Assembly: GCF_001613935.1 (NCBI RefSeq)
Contig: NZ_LQCI01000051.1
Location: 124,001 to 188,000, forward strand
Length of the DNA: 64,000 nt
Reading direction: 5' to 3'
From: Amycolatopsis regifaucium
Lineage (GTDB): Bacteria > Actinomycetota > Actinomycetes > Mycobacteriales > Pseudonocardiaceae
A program made the translations under genes and the position numbers. Below, piece by piece: positions 1 to 7,534 of this stretch. Under the pieces are notes generated by a model. The model had not been told where the DNA came from, ran no database searches, and saw only the letters and a list, made by a program, of their open reading frames with translations. Position 1 is the first letter of the stretch; each line of letters opens with the position of its first letter.

Positions 1-1099
1 CCATGATGACCATCGCGGTGTAGAACGCGCTGTCGATGACGCCGAGACCGAGCCCGATGCCGAGGAAGACGAGTTCGGTGACGCCGCGCGTGTTCATCAG
101 GGTCGCGAAGACCGCGGCCGGACGGGGTGGCTGTCCGGCGAGACGGGCACCGAGGTACGCGCCGCCGCCTTTCGCGACGACCGCGACCGCGATGACGGCG
201 AGGATTTCGGTGGCCAGGGTGCCGTCGAGGTCACCGAGATCGACCTTCCGTCCGATGAGGACGAAGTACAACGGCACCAGCAGGGACGCGGCCGGCGCGA
301 TCAGGGCGGTGGGGTCGTGCCGGGACTGGGACCGGCCGACGGCCGCGCCGACGAGGAAGGCCCCGATCGCCGCGTGCAGGCCGATCGCGTCGGTCACCGC
401 GGCCCCCGCGCAGGCGACGGCGACCATGGCCACGGCCGCCGTCGGCCCGGACAGGCGCGTCGTCGCCTGCCCGAACCACGGCCGCGAGAGGAGCAGCAGG
501 CTCAGCACGAACGGAACAGCGACCAGGAGCGGCCAGACCCGCGCTCCACTGTGCACCGACGCGGTGACGAAGGCGAGCGCCGTCCACGCAGTGACGTCGG
601 AGAGCGCGGCGGCGGTGAGCGCGCACCGGCCGAGGGAGTCGTCCGGCATCCGTCGTTCGGCCAGGATCCGCGCCAGGACGGGAAAGGCGGTCACCGCCAG
701 CGCCGGCGCGGTGAACAGGACGAACGGCGTGACCCCGGCCGGGGCGTGACCGTCGGCGAGCAGAAGTGCCAGCAGCGCGCCGAGTACCAGCGGGACGACG
801 GTCGCGCCGAGCGCGGGGACGAACGCCGTCTTGATCCGCGTCGCCGTCATCGACGGCGCGAGGCGGGCGCCGACACCGAACAGGAACAGGGCCAGGCCCA
901 GCTGGGCGAGGGCGTCCAGGGTGGTGTCGACACCGCCGGGCAGACCGGGTCCGGATCGCAGGGCGACGCCGACGGCGAGGCCGCAGACGATCTCCCCGAG
1001 GACGGCCGGTTGCCCGAGCTTGGTGAAGACCCAGCCGAAGCACCGGGCCAGGCTCAGCAGTACGGCGAGCGCCGCGAGCAGCAGGGTGAGGTCAGGCAT
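1..1099 (-). CDS. Kef-type cation/proton antiporter (CPA2), 3' end beyond window
   Basis: The frame read from the ATG at 1099 begins MPDLTLLLAALAVLL and continues with G-Q-P-A-V-L-G-E-I, the loop typical of monovalent cation:proton antiporter-2 (Kef/NhaS) membrane proteins. It is hydrophobic throughout what is visible (about 366 residues) and lacks a stop before base 1, so the C-terminus is outside the window. The ATG overlaps the halogenase stop codon (ATGCCTGA), which implies translational coupling in one operon. Antiporters of this kind occur in several halogenating glycopeptide and enediyne clusters, so a role in ion balance or product export is possible but only inferred. The ion carried cannot be told from sequence. 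Confidence 0.85.
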   Translation of the reverse strand, partial: MPDLTLLLAALAVLLSLARCFGWVFTKLGQPAVLGEIVCGLAVGVALRSGPGLPGGVDTTLDALAQLGLALFLFGVGARLAPSMTATRIKTAFVPALGATVVPLVLGALLALLLADGHAPAGVTPFVLFTAPALAVTAFPVLARILAERRMPDDSLGRCALTAAALSDVTAWTALAFVTASVHSGARVWPLLVAVPFVLSLLLLSRPWFGQATTRLSGPTAAVAMVAVACAGAAVTDAIGLHAAIGAFLVGAAVGRSQSRHDPTALIAPAASLLVPLYFVLIGRKVDLGDLDGTLATEILAVIAVAVVAKGGGAYLGARLAGQPPRPAAVFATLMNTRGVTELVFLGIGLGLGVIDSAFYTAMVIM

Positions 1100-2456
1100 C
1101 GGGCACCCGCCACCGCCTGCCGTCCGCGGTGGGGACGAGTCCACCGGGGAACATCGGTGGCTCATCGCCCGCGGCACCGCCGAGCAACCCGCGCAACTGC
1201 AGTTGCACTCCTTCGGCGAGTACATTGCCGAACATCCCGCGGGAGAAGTCCTGTGAGGACACTCCCCCGACGAGGTCGGCGAAAGCTTCGTCAGCGGCTC
1301 CGTGACTGCTGATGAGTCGCCGCGCCTGCCGAAAATAGTCGTCTTCGCCGGTGTCCAGTTCGTAGAAGGTGAGGAGGAAGTCCCGGAACAGCGAGAATTC
1401 CCGGCGGTAACGGGCTTCGAATTCGGTGAAGCAGCGGCTCTCCTCGCCGAGACCGGCCAAGGTGGTGTTGATCGACCGGGCGGCCAGTAGCGCGCTGTAG
1501 GTCGCCAAGTGCACCCCCGAGGAGAACACCGGATCGATGAAGCACGCGGCGTCCCCGACGAGCACCATTCCCGGGCACCACAAGACGGTCCGGTCGTAGG
1601 AGTAGTCCTTTCGCACCCGGAGCCGGTCGTAAGGCGGTTCGGTCGCGCGGTGCGCGTCGCGGAGGAATTCGGCGATGAGTGGGCAATCATCGATCAGCGA
1701 GGCGTAAGCCACGTCGGGATCGCCCTGCACCCTGGTCGCCGATTCCTGTTTGACCACGGCTCCGACGCTGGTCAAGGTGTCCGAAAGCGGGATGTACCAG
1801 AACCAGCCGTCGGCGAACGACACGCACAGGATGTTCCCGGCGTGGGGCGCGGGCATCCGATGGCCGCCCTCGAAGTACCCGAACAGCGCCAGGTTCCGGA
1901 AATGCGGCGAATACTCGCGGGCGCCGCCGACATCGTGATGGAGCCTGCTGCCGTGCCCCGAGGCGTCCACGACGAAGCGGGCCGTCGCCAGCCGCTCACG
2001 TCCGGTGTCGTCGGCGTAGCGGACGCCGGTGATCCGATCGCCTTCCCGGATCGTGCCGAGTGCCCGGTGTCCTTGCCGGACTTCGGCACCGAGACGGCGC
2101 GCGCCGTCGAGTAACACCAGGTCGAACCGGCTGCGCTCGACCTGATACGCGTAGGACGTGGGCCCCGCCATCCGCTCGGAAGCGGCGAAGGAGAAGGTCC
2201 ACGGTTCGGCGCTGGTACCCCATTTGAAGGTGCCGCCGCCTTTGCGGACGAAACCCGCCCGCTCGATCTCCTCGCGCACACCGAGCAGGGCGCAGATCCC
2301 GTGGATCGTGGCGGGCAGCAGGGATTCCCCGATCTGGTAGCGCGGGAAGACGTCCTTGTCCACCAGCAGCACCCGGTGCCCTTCCGCGGCGGTGAGCCCG
2401 GCGACGGTGGAGCCGCCCGGTCCGCCGCCCACCACGATCACGTCGTAGTCGTCCAT
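1092..2456 (-). CDS. FAD-dependent halogenase, probably acting on a PCP-bound aminoacyl substrate
   Basis: Predicted 454-residue flavin halogenase using FADH2, oxygen and chloride/bromide. It starts MDDYDVIVVGGGPGG, giving the Rossmann GxGxxG at residues about 9-14. G-E-S-L-L-P follows near 50, and the diagnostic WxWxIP motif appears as W-F-W-Y-I-P near 215-221. The G-D-A-A-C-F-I-D-P second FAD motif is near 300. The GESLLP type resembles halogenases that act on phenolic or pyrrolic groups tethered to carrier proteins, which fits the A-PCP gene it overlaps by 19 bp. The ATG at 2456 was chosen because it begins the FAD domain exactly; the longer open frame upstream is the A-PCP gene read out of frame. 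Substrate and regiochemistry are unknown. Confidence 0.9.
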   Translation of the reverse strand: MDDYDVIVVGGGPGGSTVAGLTAAEGHRVLLVDKDVFPRYQIGESLLPATIHGICALLGVREEIERAGFVRKGGGTFKWGTSAEPWTFSFAASERMAGPTSYAYQVERSRFDLVLLDGARRLGAEVRQGHRALGTIREGDRITGVRYADDTGRERLATARFVVDASGHGSRLHHDVGGAREYSPHFRNLALFGYFEGGHRMPAPHAGNILCVSFADGWFWYIPLSDTLTSVGAVVKQESATRVQGDPDVAYASLIDDCPLIAEFLRDAHRATEPPYDRLRVRKDYSYDRTVLWCPGMVLVGDAACFIDPVFSSGVHLATYSALLAARSINTTLAGLGEESRCFTEFEARYRREFSLFRDFLLTFYELDTGEDDYFRQARRLISSHGAADEAFADLVGGVSSQDFSRGMFGNVLAEGVQLQLRGLLGGAAGDEPPMFPGGLVPTADGRRWRVPDA

Positions 2457-4204
2457 GTCGACGCTCCTTTCGCAAGGGTAGGGACGAGTTCGGCGAGCCG
2501 GGCGACCGTGCGGCGCAGCAACACGTCCCGCAGCGAACACGGCACCCCTCGCGCCCGCAGCCGGGCGGCGAGCGCCGCGGCGGAAAGGCTGTGACCACCG
2601 AGGGCGAAGAAGTCGCTGTCCGCGTCGACCGCCGGAATCCCGAGCTGGACACGGAACGCGGCGGCGACGAGCGCCTGCTCGGGGGTCAGCACGCTCGCGC
2701 TCGGTGCCGGGACGAATGGCGCCAGTGCGGTCCGGTCGATCTTCCCGTTCGGCCCCAGCGGCATCGCCTCGACCGGGATCACGGCGGCGGGCAGCAGATA
2801 GGTCGGCAACACCGCCCGCAGCCGTTCCCGCACCTCGGCGAGGGAGCTCGTGCCGAGGACGACGTAGGCGACCAGCCGTGGTTCGGCGCCTTCGGCCCGG
2901 ACCACGGCCTGCCGGACACCGGGCAGCCCGAGCAGCGCGTGCTCCGTCTCCCCCGGTTCGACCCGATGCCCACGGATTTTGACCTGGTCGTCCAGCCTGC
3001 CCAGCCATTCCAGCCGACCGTCCACCGCGAGCCGGCACCGGTCGCCCGTCCGGTATCGGCGCTCTCCCGCGGTGACGAACCGGTCCGCGGTCAGCTCCGG
3101 CGAGCCGAGGTAGCCGAGGGCCAGACAAGAACCGCTGATCAGCAGCTCGCCGGGCTCGCCGATCGGCACCGGCCGCAGGTCCTCGTCGACGACCCGGGCG
3201 GCGGTGTTGCCGATGGGACGCCCGATCGACGGCGTCGCGCGCTCGTCGAGCCGGCAGGCCGTGGTGAACACCGTGCACTCGGTCGGCCCGTAGAGGTTCA
3301 CCGCGGTGACGTCCGGGGCTTCGCGCAGCTGGGACCAGAGTTCTTGGCCGATGGCCTCTCCACCCATCAGCAGCAGCCGTGGGCGACTCCGGCCGTCGAG
3401 CAGTCCGGCCGCCAGCAGTGCCGACATCTGCGCGGGTACCGCTTCCACGACCGACAGCCGGTGCTCCCGCACGAAGTCCACATAGGACTCGGGATCCATC
3501 CGGGCGGAATCGGGAACCAGATGCAGCTCGTGCCCGCCCGCCAGCCACGACAGCGGATTCCAGGACGCGTCGAAGGACAGCGGCAAACCGTGCGCCACCC
3601 GTTGAGGGCCGCGGCTCGCGGGGAAGAACCGATCGGCGAGTTCGCCGTACAGATTGACCAGGCTCCGATGGCCGACCATCACGCCTTTCGGCGCGCCCGT
3701 CGAACCGGAGGTATAGATGATGTACGCCGGACCCGCGGCGCCTCTGGGCAGCCGATGCCCGTCTCGACGGGCGAGTTCCGCCTCCCAGTCCTCGTCGGAC
3801 AGCACCACGTCCGCCCGCGACGCGAGGCTCGCGGCGTCCGTCAGCACCACGGCGGGCCGGGCGTCACCGAGGATCGCGTCCACTCTGGCGACGGGCGAAA
3901 CGGGATCGATCGGCAGCTGGACCGCCCCCGTCTTCGCTGTCGCCAGCACTCCCAGTACCGCGCGCACGGACCGCGTCATCCCGCAGGCCACCACCGAACC
4001 CGGCACCGCACCCGCGTCGCGCAGTACACGGGCGAGCCTGTCGCTCCAGACGTCGAGCTCCCGGAATGTCCAGGAGGTCTCGCCGGTGACCAGGCATCGG
4101 CGGGACGGCGTCCGCCGCGCTTGGCGCTCGAACAGGTCGCACCAGGTCCCTTGAGGAAGCCGTCGTGTCCCGCCGTCCACGATGGACAGCGATGGATCAC
4201 TCAT
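2438..4204 (-). CDS. Stand-alone NRPS adenylation-PCP didomain
   Basis: This 588-residue protein should activate one amino acid with ATP and load it on its own carrier domain. Adenylation motifs are clear: A3 YTSGSTGAPKG near residue 163, A4 with F-D-A-S near 211, A5 YGPTE, A7/A8 (YRTGD, GRLDDQVKIRG), and A10 NGKIDR near 488. The PCP follows with L-G-G-H-S (phosphopantetheine Ser near 536). Asp at the first specificity position and Lys in A10 indicate an alpha-amino acid. The remaining code residues read roughly A, N, L, G, L, V, F; I cannot assign a substrate from them. There is no condensation or fused thioesterase domain, so the loaded aminoacyl-S-PCP is most likely a dedicated substrate for the downstream halogenase. 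The start codon overlaps the thioesterase stop (ATGA). Confidence 0.9.
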   Translation of the reverse strand: MSDPSLSIVDGGTRRLPQGTWCDLFERQARRTPSRRCLVTGETSWTFRELDVWSDRLARVLRDAGAVPGSVVACGMTRSVRAVLGVLATAKTGAVQLPIDPVSPVARVDAILGDARPAVVLTDAASLASRADVVLSDEDWEAELARRDGHRLPRGAAGPAYIIYTSGSTGAPKGVMVGHRSLVNLYGELADRFFPASRGPQRVAHGLPLSFDASWNPLSWLAGGHELHLVPDSARMDPESYVDFVREHRLSVVEAVPAQMSALLAAGLLDGRSRPRLLLMGGEAIGQELWSQLREAPDVTAVNLYGPTECTVFTTACRLDERATPSIGRPIGNTAARVVDEDLRPVPIGEPGELLISGSCLALGYLGSPELTADRFVTAGERRYRTGDRCRLAVDGRLEWLGRLDDQVKIRGHRVEPGETEHALLGLPGVRQAVVRAEGAEPRLVAYVVLGTSSLAEVRERLRAVLPTYLLPAAVIPVEAMPLGPNGKIDRTALAPFVPAPSASVLTPEQALVAAAFRVQLGIPAVDADSDFFALGGHSLSAAALAARLRARGVPCSLRDVLLRRTVARLAELVPTLAKGASTWTTTT

Positions 4205-4950
4205 CGCATGACTCCTTGCCGAGCCGTGGCCTCGTGGACCAAGGTCCAGAACCCGGCTTCGCGGCCCGGGGTGAGCACCCCGAGATGGCCCCCTGGCACG
4301 ACGCGGCACTCGAACCGCCCGGACGTCCAGGCCCGCCACGCCCGGAGCGCGTCGTCGCCCCCGGCGAAGGCCAGGTCGTCTTCGCCACGGACCGCGAGGA
4401 TCGGGCAGGTCAGCGGCGCGTCGGCGGTGGCGGCATAAGCCCTGGTCAGTCGCAGATCGGTGTAGAGGAGATCCAGCACGTAGTCCCGGTACTCGGCCGG
4501 ACGGGTCAGGGCGATCCGCTCGATCAGCCGTTCCACCTCGGACGCGCCGCTCCCCCGCGCTCGCCGGTGCGGCGCGCACACACCCACGACGACCAGCGCC
4601 GCCGGCGCCGGATGTCCTCGAAGGCAGACCCGGCGGGCCACTTCGAAGGCGACGAACGCGCCCATGCTGAACCCGATCAGCACGATCCGCGAAAGGCCGT
4701 CCGCCCCGAACCGATCGAGGGCTTCTCCGGCGATCTCCTCCGCCAGCTCCTCGATCGACCCGGCGGGCGGCAGGGCGAGACACTCGCCGCGCCCCGGATA
4801 TTCCGCACCCCACACTTCGGAACCGGACGAGGCGCGAGCGAGCCCGCGGAGCCCGAGCACCGTTCCCCCGGCAGGCGGAAAGCACAGATATTCGTAGCCG
4901 AAGCCGACTTCTGTGTCCATTGTAGACATACGTATGAGGGCAGTATTCAT
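4201..4950 (-). CDS. Type II thioesterase
   Basis: An alpha/beta hydrolase of about 249 residues of the editing (TEII) family that releases mis-primed or finished acyl groups from carrier proteins. Features are F-P-P-A-G-G near the N-terminus, the nucleophile elbow G-F-S-M-G near residue 92, the acid region R-G-E-D-D-L near 190, and the catalytic His in G-G-H-L-G near 220. It is the first gene of the minus-strand operon and ends in an ATGA overlap with the A-PCP gene. Three in-frame ATGs are available (4950, 4929, 4920). The shortest, giving MDTEV, would place the perfect palindrome CATACGTATG (4927-4936) upstream of the gene, so the true start is uncertain. Confidence 0.85.
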   Translation of the reverse strand: MNTALIRMSTMDTEVGFGYEYLCFPPAGGTVLGLRGLARASSGSEVWGAEYPGRGECLALPPAGSIEELAEEIAGEALDRFGADGLSRIVLIGFSMGAFVAFEVARRVCLRGHPAPAALVVVGVCAPHRRARGSGASEVERLIERIALTRPAEYRDYVLDLLYTDLRLTRAYAATADAPLTCPILAVRGEDDLAFAGGDDALRAWRAWTSGRFECRVVPGGHLGVLTPGREAGFWTLVHEATARQGVMR

Positions 4951-5368
4951 CGCCGGGTTCTCCCGAACTGGTCCATCGACGGAAACACTTGGGTGCCACG
5001 CACTCAGGTGTCCACTGTGGACGAAGAGGTATTCGCCGCCATGCCGGCGAGCGATTTTTCACGATGTCGCGCCATCCCGGTGAAGACCCGGGCTCGGCGC
5101 CGATGACGCGCCTTGACGAAAGCCGGCCACGCCGGACTCGTCTCGCCCGCACCTTTGGGTGATTCCGCGACCGCGTCGACCGCGGGAAAGGTGCGAGACT
5201 CCTTCCTGCTCTTCCGTTACGCACTAACCGTCAGAGGTGTTAGTCCGAAAGATACGACGACGTTAGCCCGTCAGGGGTAACAGTTTGATGGCGGGCGCAA
5301 ACCGGCTGCAAGAGGCGACAATGCCGCCCTCTCGCTCCCTCACACGGGCTACCTCAGGCGTGGCTCCG
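4951..5368. other. Intergenic region upstream of the halogenase operon
   Basis: About 420 bases without a convincing gene. It should carry the promoter of the minus-strand thioesterase/A-PCP/halogenase operon. Besides the paired palindromes listed separately (5223-5281), no gene-like codon bias is visible on either strand. Confidence 0.6.
5223..5281. promoter_or_regulatory. Two operator-like inverted repeats
   Basis: First repeat: ACTAAC and GTTAGT arms around a 10-base centre (5223-5244). Second repeat: GTTA-G-CCC and GGG-G-TAAC around GTCA (5262-5281). Both contain CGTCAG in the centre and lie about 38 bp apart, centre to centre. The A/T-rich outer arms stand out from the GC-rich surroundings. 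They look like dimeric repressor sites (TetR or similar). The target could be the thioesterase operon about 270 bp away. The binding protein is not known. Confidence 0.5.
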
Positions 5369-6517
5369 CTACCCGGCGAGGCGGTGGTCACCGGCCGGCG
5401 CGAGCGCGGCGGGCCGGGGCAGACCGAACACCGACAGGTCGATCGACTCACCGAGCACGCGGTCACCCGCGGCGTTGGGGTGGTAGCAGTCGTTCCGCCA
5501 GGCCTGACGGATCACCGTCGGATCGGCGGGATCGCGCAGCACGGCGTCGAAGTCCAACACCGCGTCGAATGTCCCGGACGTACGGATCCAGTCGTTGACC
5601 GCGAGCCTGGCCTGTTCCTTCGCACCGCCCGCCGCGTTGCACATCGGCAGGATCGTGGCGCCGATCATCTTCACCCCGGCCGCGTGCACCCTCGCCGCGA
5701 TGGTCCGCATGGCGTCGATGGTCTGAGCCGCGGGCGCGGGCGGCGCGTGGTCGCCGCCGCCCAGGTCGTTGGTGCCTTCCAAGAGCAGTACGTGGCTCAC
5801 GCCGGGCAGCGAAAGCACGTCACGGTCGAGCCGCGACGGGGCGGGCGGACCGCAGCACTGAGTGGTCGGGTCGTACGGGTTCGGCTGGACGCTGACCGTG
5901 TTCCCGCTGATGCCGGCGTTGGCGACCGAGAGCCGCCGACCCGGCGGCAGTTGCCCGATCCGCGCCGCCAGTACGTCGGTCCAGCGCGGACCGCCACCGA
6001 AGGCGTTGTAGCCGTCGGTGATCGAATCGCCGAGCGCCACGATGGTGCCGCGCGCGGCGGAGACGGCGCTGACGGCGTCCACCCACCACAGGTTGCCGGG
6101 CGAGAAGGCGCCGTACGCGGTCCCCGACTCGTCCGATCCGGCGTCACCGGGCCCGGCGGACAGGAACGAACCGGGGGTGTCGCTCTCCGGCGGCGGGAAG
6201 GTGTGGTCGTTGATCGGCGACCCCGGCGCGTACACACTCACCGCGACGTGGTCGCCGGACCGCACGGTCAGGGGCAGCGGGTCACTCCAGACGGTGCCGC
6301 CCGGCGGCACCGTCACCGTCCGCTTGAACCCGAACGTGGCACGGCGGTTCGAACCGGGCACCAGCACGGGCGAATGCGTCGCGGGCTGCACGCCGACCCA
6401 CGCCGACCGCACGACCAGCGGGGTGCCGCCGAACGGGTTGCCCAGCCGGATACGCAGTGCCGCCCCGTTCGCCGTGACGGTGAGGACGTTGCGGACCGTG
6501 ACGTCTGGAGCCGTGCC
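5369..6517 (-). pseudogene. SGNH/GDSL-family secreted hydrolase, 5' end deleted
   Basis: Reading the minus strand from about 6517 gives a typical SGNH esterase body: TVRNVLTVTANG, a beta-rich N-terminal domain, then block I G-D-S-I-T-D-G near 6030, block III G-T-N-D near 5770, and block V D-C-Y-H-P-N near 5490. The catalytic Ser, Gly, Asn and His are all present. What is missing is the signal peptide and the first part of the mature protein. The same frame upstream of about 6517 is antisense to a TetR fragment and has no secretion signal. The family is normally secreted, so this copy is probably dead or mislocalised. It abuts the TetR remnant as if one deletion removed both 5' ends. Confidence 0.7.
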
Positions 6518-6925
6518 GTGAACTCCCTGGAGGGAGGATTCGGTCAGTTCGCCGGGCGGATGGAACGCCATCTGGCTTCGTTCGGCAGCGCCGCCGAGGC
6601 GGCCGTGGAATCCGTGGTGTTCGCCGTGCGAACGGTGCCCGACGAGCCCTATCTCGGCCTGCTCCTGGAGGCGGGCGAGACCGACTTCTTCACCGTCGAA
6701 GTCGCCTCCGCCCCGGCTTTCGCCCTCGGCGCGCGGATCCTTCGCAACGTGCCGGTCGACTGGACCGCCGTCGGGGTCACCACCGACGAGGAACTCCAGG
6801 GCCTCGCCGAGATCCTGATGCGGCTCTTCCTGTCCTTTCTGCGCTATCCCTCGGCGGCGACGCTCGACGACGACGAGCTGCGGAAACTCGTCCGCCGGTG
6901 GATCGGACCGGCGCTGGGCGGATGA
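6518..6925 (+). pseudogene. TetR-family regulator, C-terminal fragment
   Basis: The plus frame ending at 6925 encodes about 135 residues matching the ligand-binding C-terminal region of TetR regulators: F-A-V-R-T-V-P-D-E-P-Y-L-G-L-L, then V-D-W-T-A-V-G and a final S-F-L-R-Y-P ... R-R-W-I-G-P. The N-terminal helix-turn-helix is absent. A GTG at 6518 could start translation, but the product could not bind DNA in the usual way. The fragment begins exactly where the opposing SGNH gene loses its 5' end. Confidence 0.7.
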
Positions 6926-6974
6926 AAGCGAGCTGCCCCGCGTCCGGGTTGCGGGGTCGACGCCGTACCGGTTA

Positions 6975-6989
6975 TGCATGAGTCATGCA
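6975..6989. promoter_or_regulatory. Perfect palindrome overlapping the MarR start codon
   Basis: TGCATGA-G-TCATGCA: 7-bp arms with one central base, spanning 6975-6989. The ATG of the MarR gene (6985-6987) lies inside it. MarR proteins bind short palindromes of this size, so direct autorepression of transcription, possibly from a leaderless or near-leaderless transcript, is the natural reading. Confidence 0.65.
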
Positions 6990-7497
6990 AGCAAGGACGG
7001 CGAATCTGCTGGGCGCGGCGGCACTGGCCGTGTCCGACCGGGTGCTGGCGGATGCGCACCGGAAGGTCGGGGTCAGCGCCAGCGGCGCGGCGGCTCTCGT
7101 GGTGGCGTCGGCCGCCTCTGGGTTGAGTGTGTCCGAGCTGGGCCGCCGAGTAGGACTGAGTCAATCGGCCGCGGCCCGCATGGTCGACTCACTGGAACGG
7201 AGCGGGTTGCTCGAACGGCGCCCCCGCCAAGGCCGTGAGGTAGCCGTCGAACTCACCCCGGTGGGACGGCAGGCGGCGAACACCCTGTTGGAGGCGCGCG
7301 GCGCGGGACTGACCGGCCTGATCGAGGAGCTCAGCGCACGGGAGCAGGAGCAGTTCGCCGATCTGCTGGGCAAACTGCTGACCCGCCTCTACGCCGATGT
7401 AGGCAACGCCGATCTGTTGTGCCGGTTGTGCGACAGGGCGAGTTGCACTGATGGCGCGGTGTGTCCGGTCGGGCAAGCGGAGCGGTCTCGTGAGTGA
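6985..7497 (+). CDS. MarR-family transcriptional regulator with C-terminal cysteine cluster
   Basis: 170 residues. A winged helix-turn-helix occupies about residues 30-100 (L-S-V-S-E-L-G-R-R-V-G-L-S-Q-S-A-A recognition region, wing R-R-P-R-Q-G-R-E). The dimer helices follow. Unusually, the C-terminus carries C-R-L-C-D-R-A-S-C ... V-C-P-V, four cysteines spaced CxxCx4Cx5C, which could bind a metal or FeS centre or act as a thiol switch; this role is inferred. The start overlaps a perfect palindrome. Neighbours are a TetR remnant upstream and the convergent ferredoxin oxidoreductase gene downstream, so its regulatory target other than itself is unknown. Confidence 0.85.
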   Translation: MQARTANLLGAAALAVSDRVLADAHRKVGVSASGAAALVVASAASGLSVSELGRRVGLSQSAAARMVDSLERSGLLERRPRQGREVAVELTPVGRQAANTLLEARGAGLTGLIEELSAREQEQFADLLGKLLTRLYADVGNADLLCRLCDRASCTDGAVCPVGQAERSRE

Positions 7498-7534
7498 TGC
7501 CGCGCGACGCCGGGCCGACGCACAAGCCCACCCC

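Noticed and set aside
1092..3548. An 818-codon minus-strand frame suggesting a fusion upstream of the halogenase
   Set aside because: Residues before MDDYDVIVVGGG are the A-PCP gene read out of frame; the halogenase starts at 2456 with a normal FAD motif.
2438..4204. Naming the adenylation substrate (for example tyrosine or proline) from the specificity code
   Set aside because: Only Asp and Lys are certain by eye; the remaining code residues do not match a code I can recall reliably.
2591..4438. 615-codon plus-strand frame opposite the A-PCP gene
   Set aside because: Shadow frame; no domain signature, while the opposite strand has complete adenylation motifs.
5369..6979. A continuous 536-codon minus frame as one intact SGNH protein
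   Set aside because: The first about 150 codons are antisense to a TetR C-terminal domain and lack a signal peptide; only the part below about 6517 matches the SGNH family.
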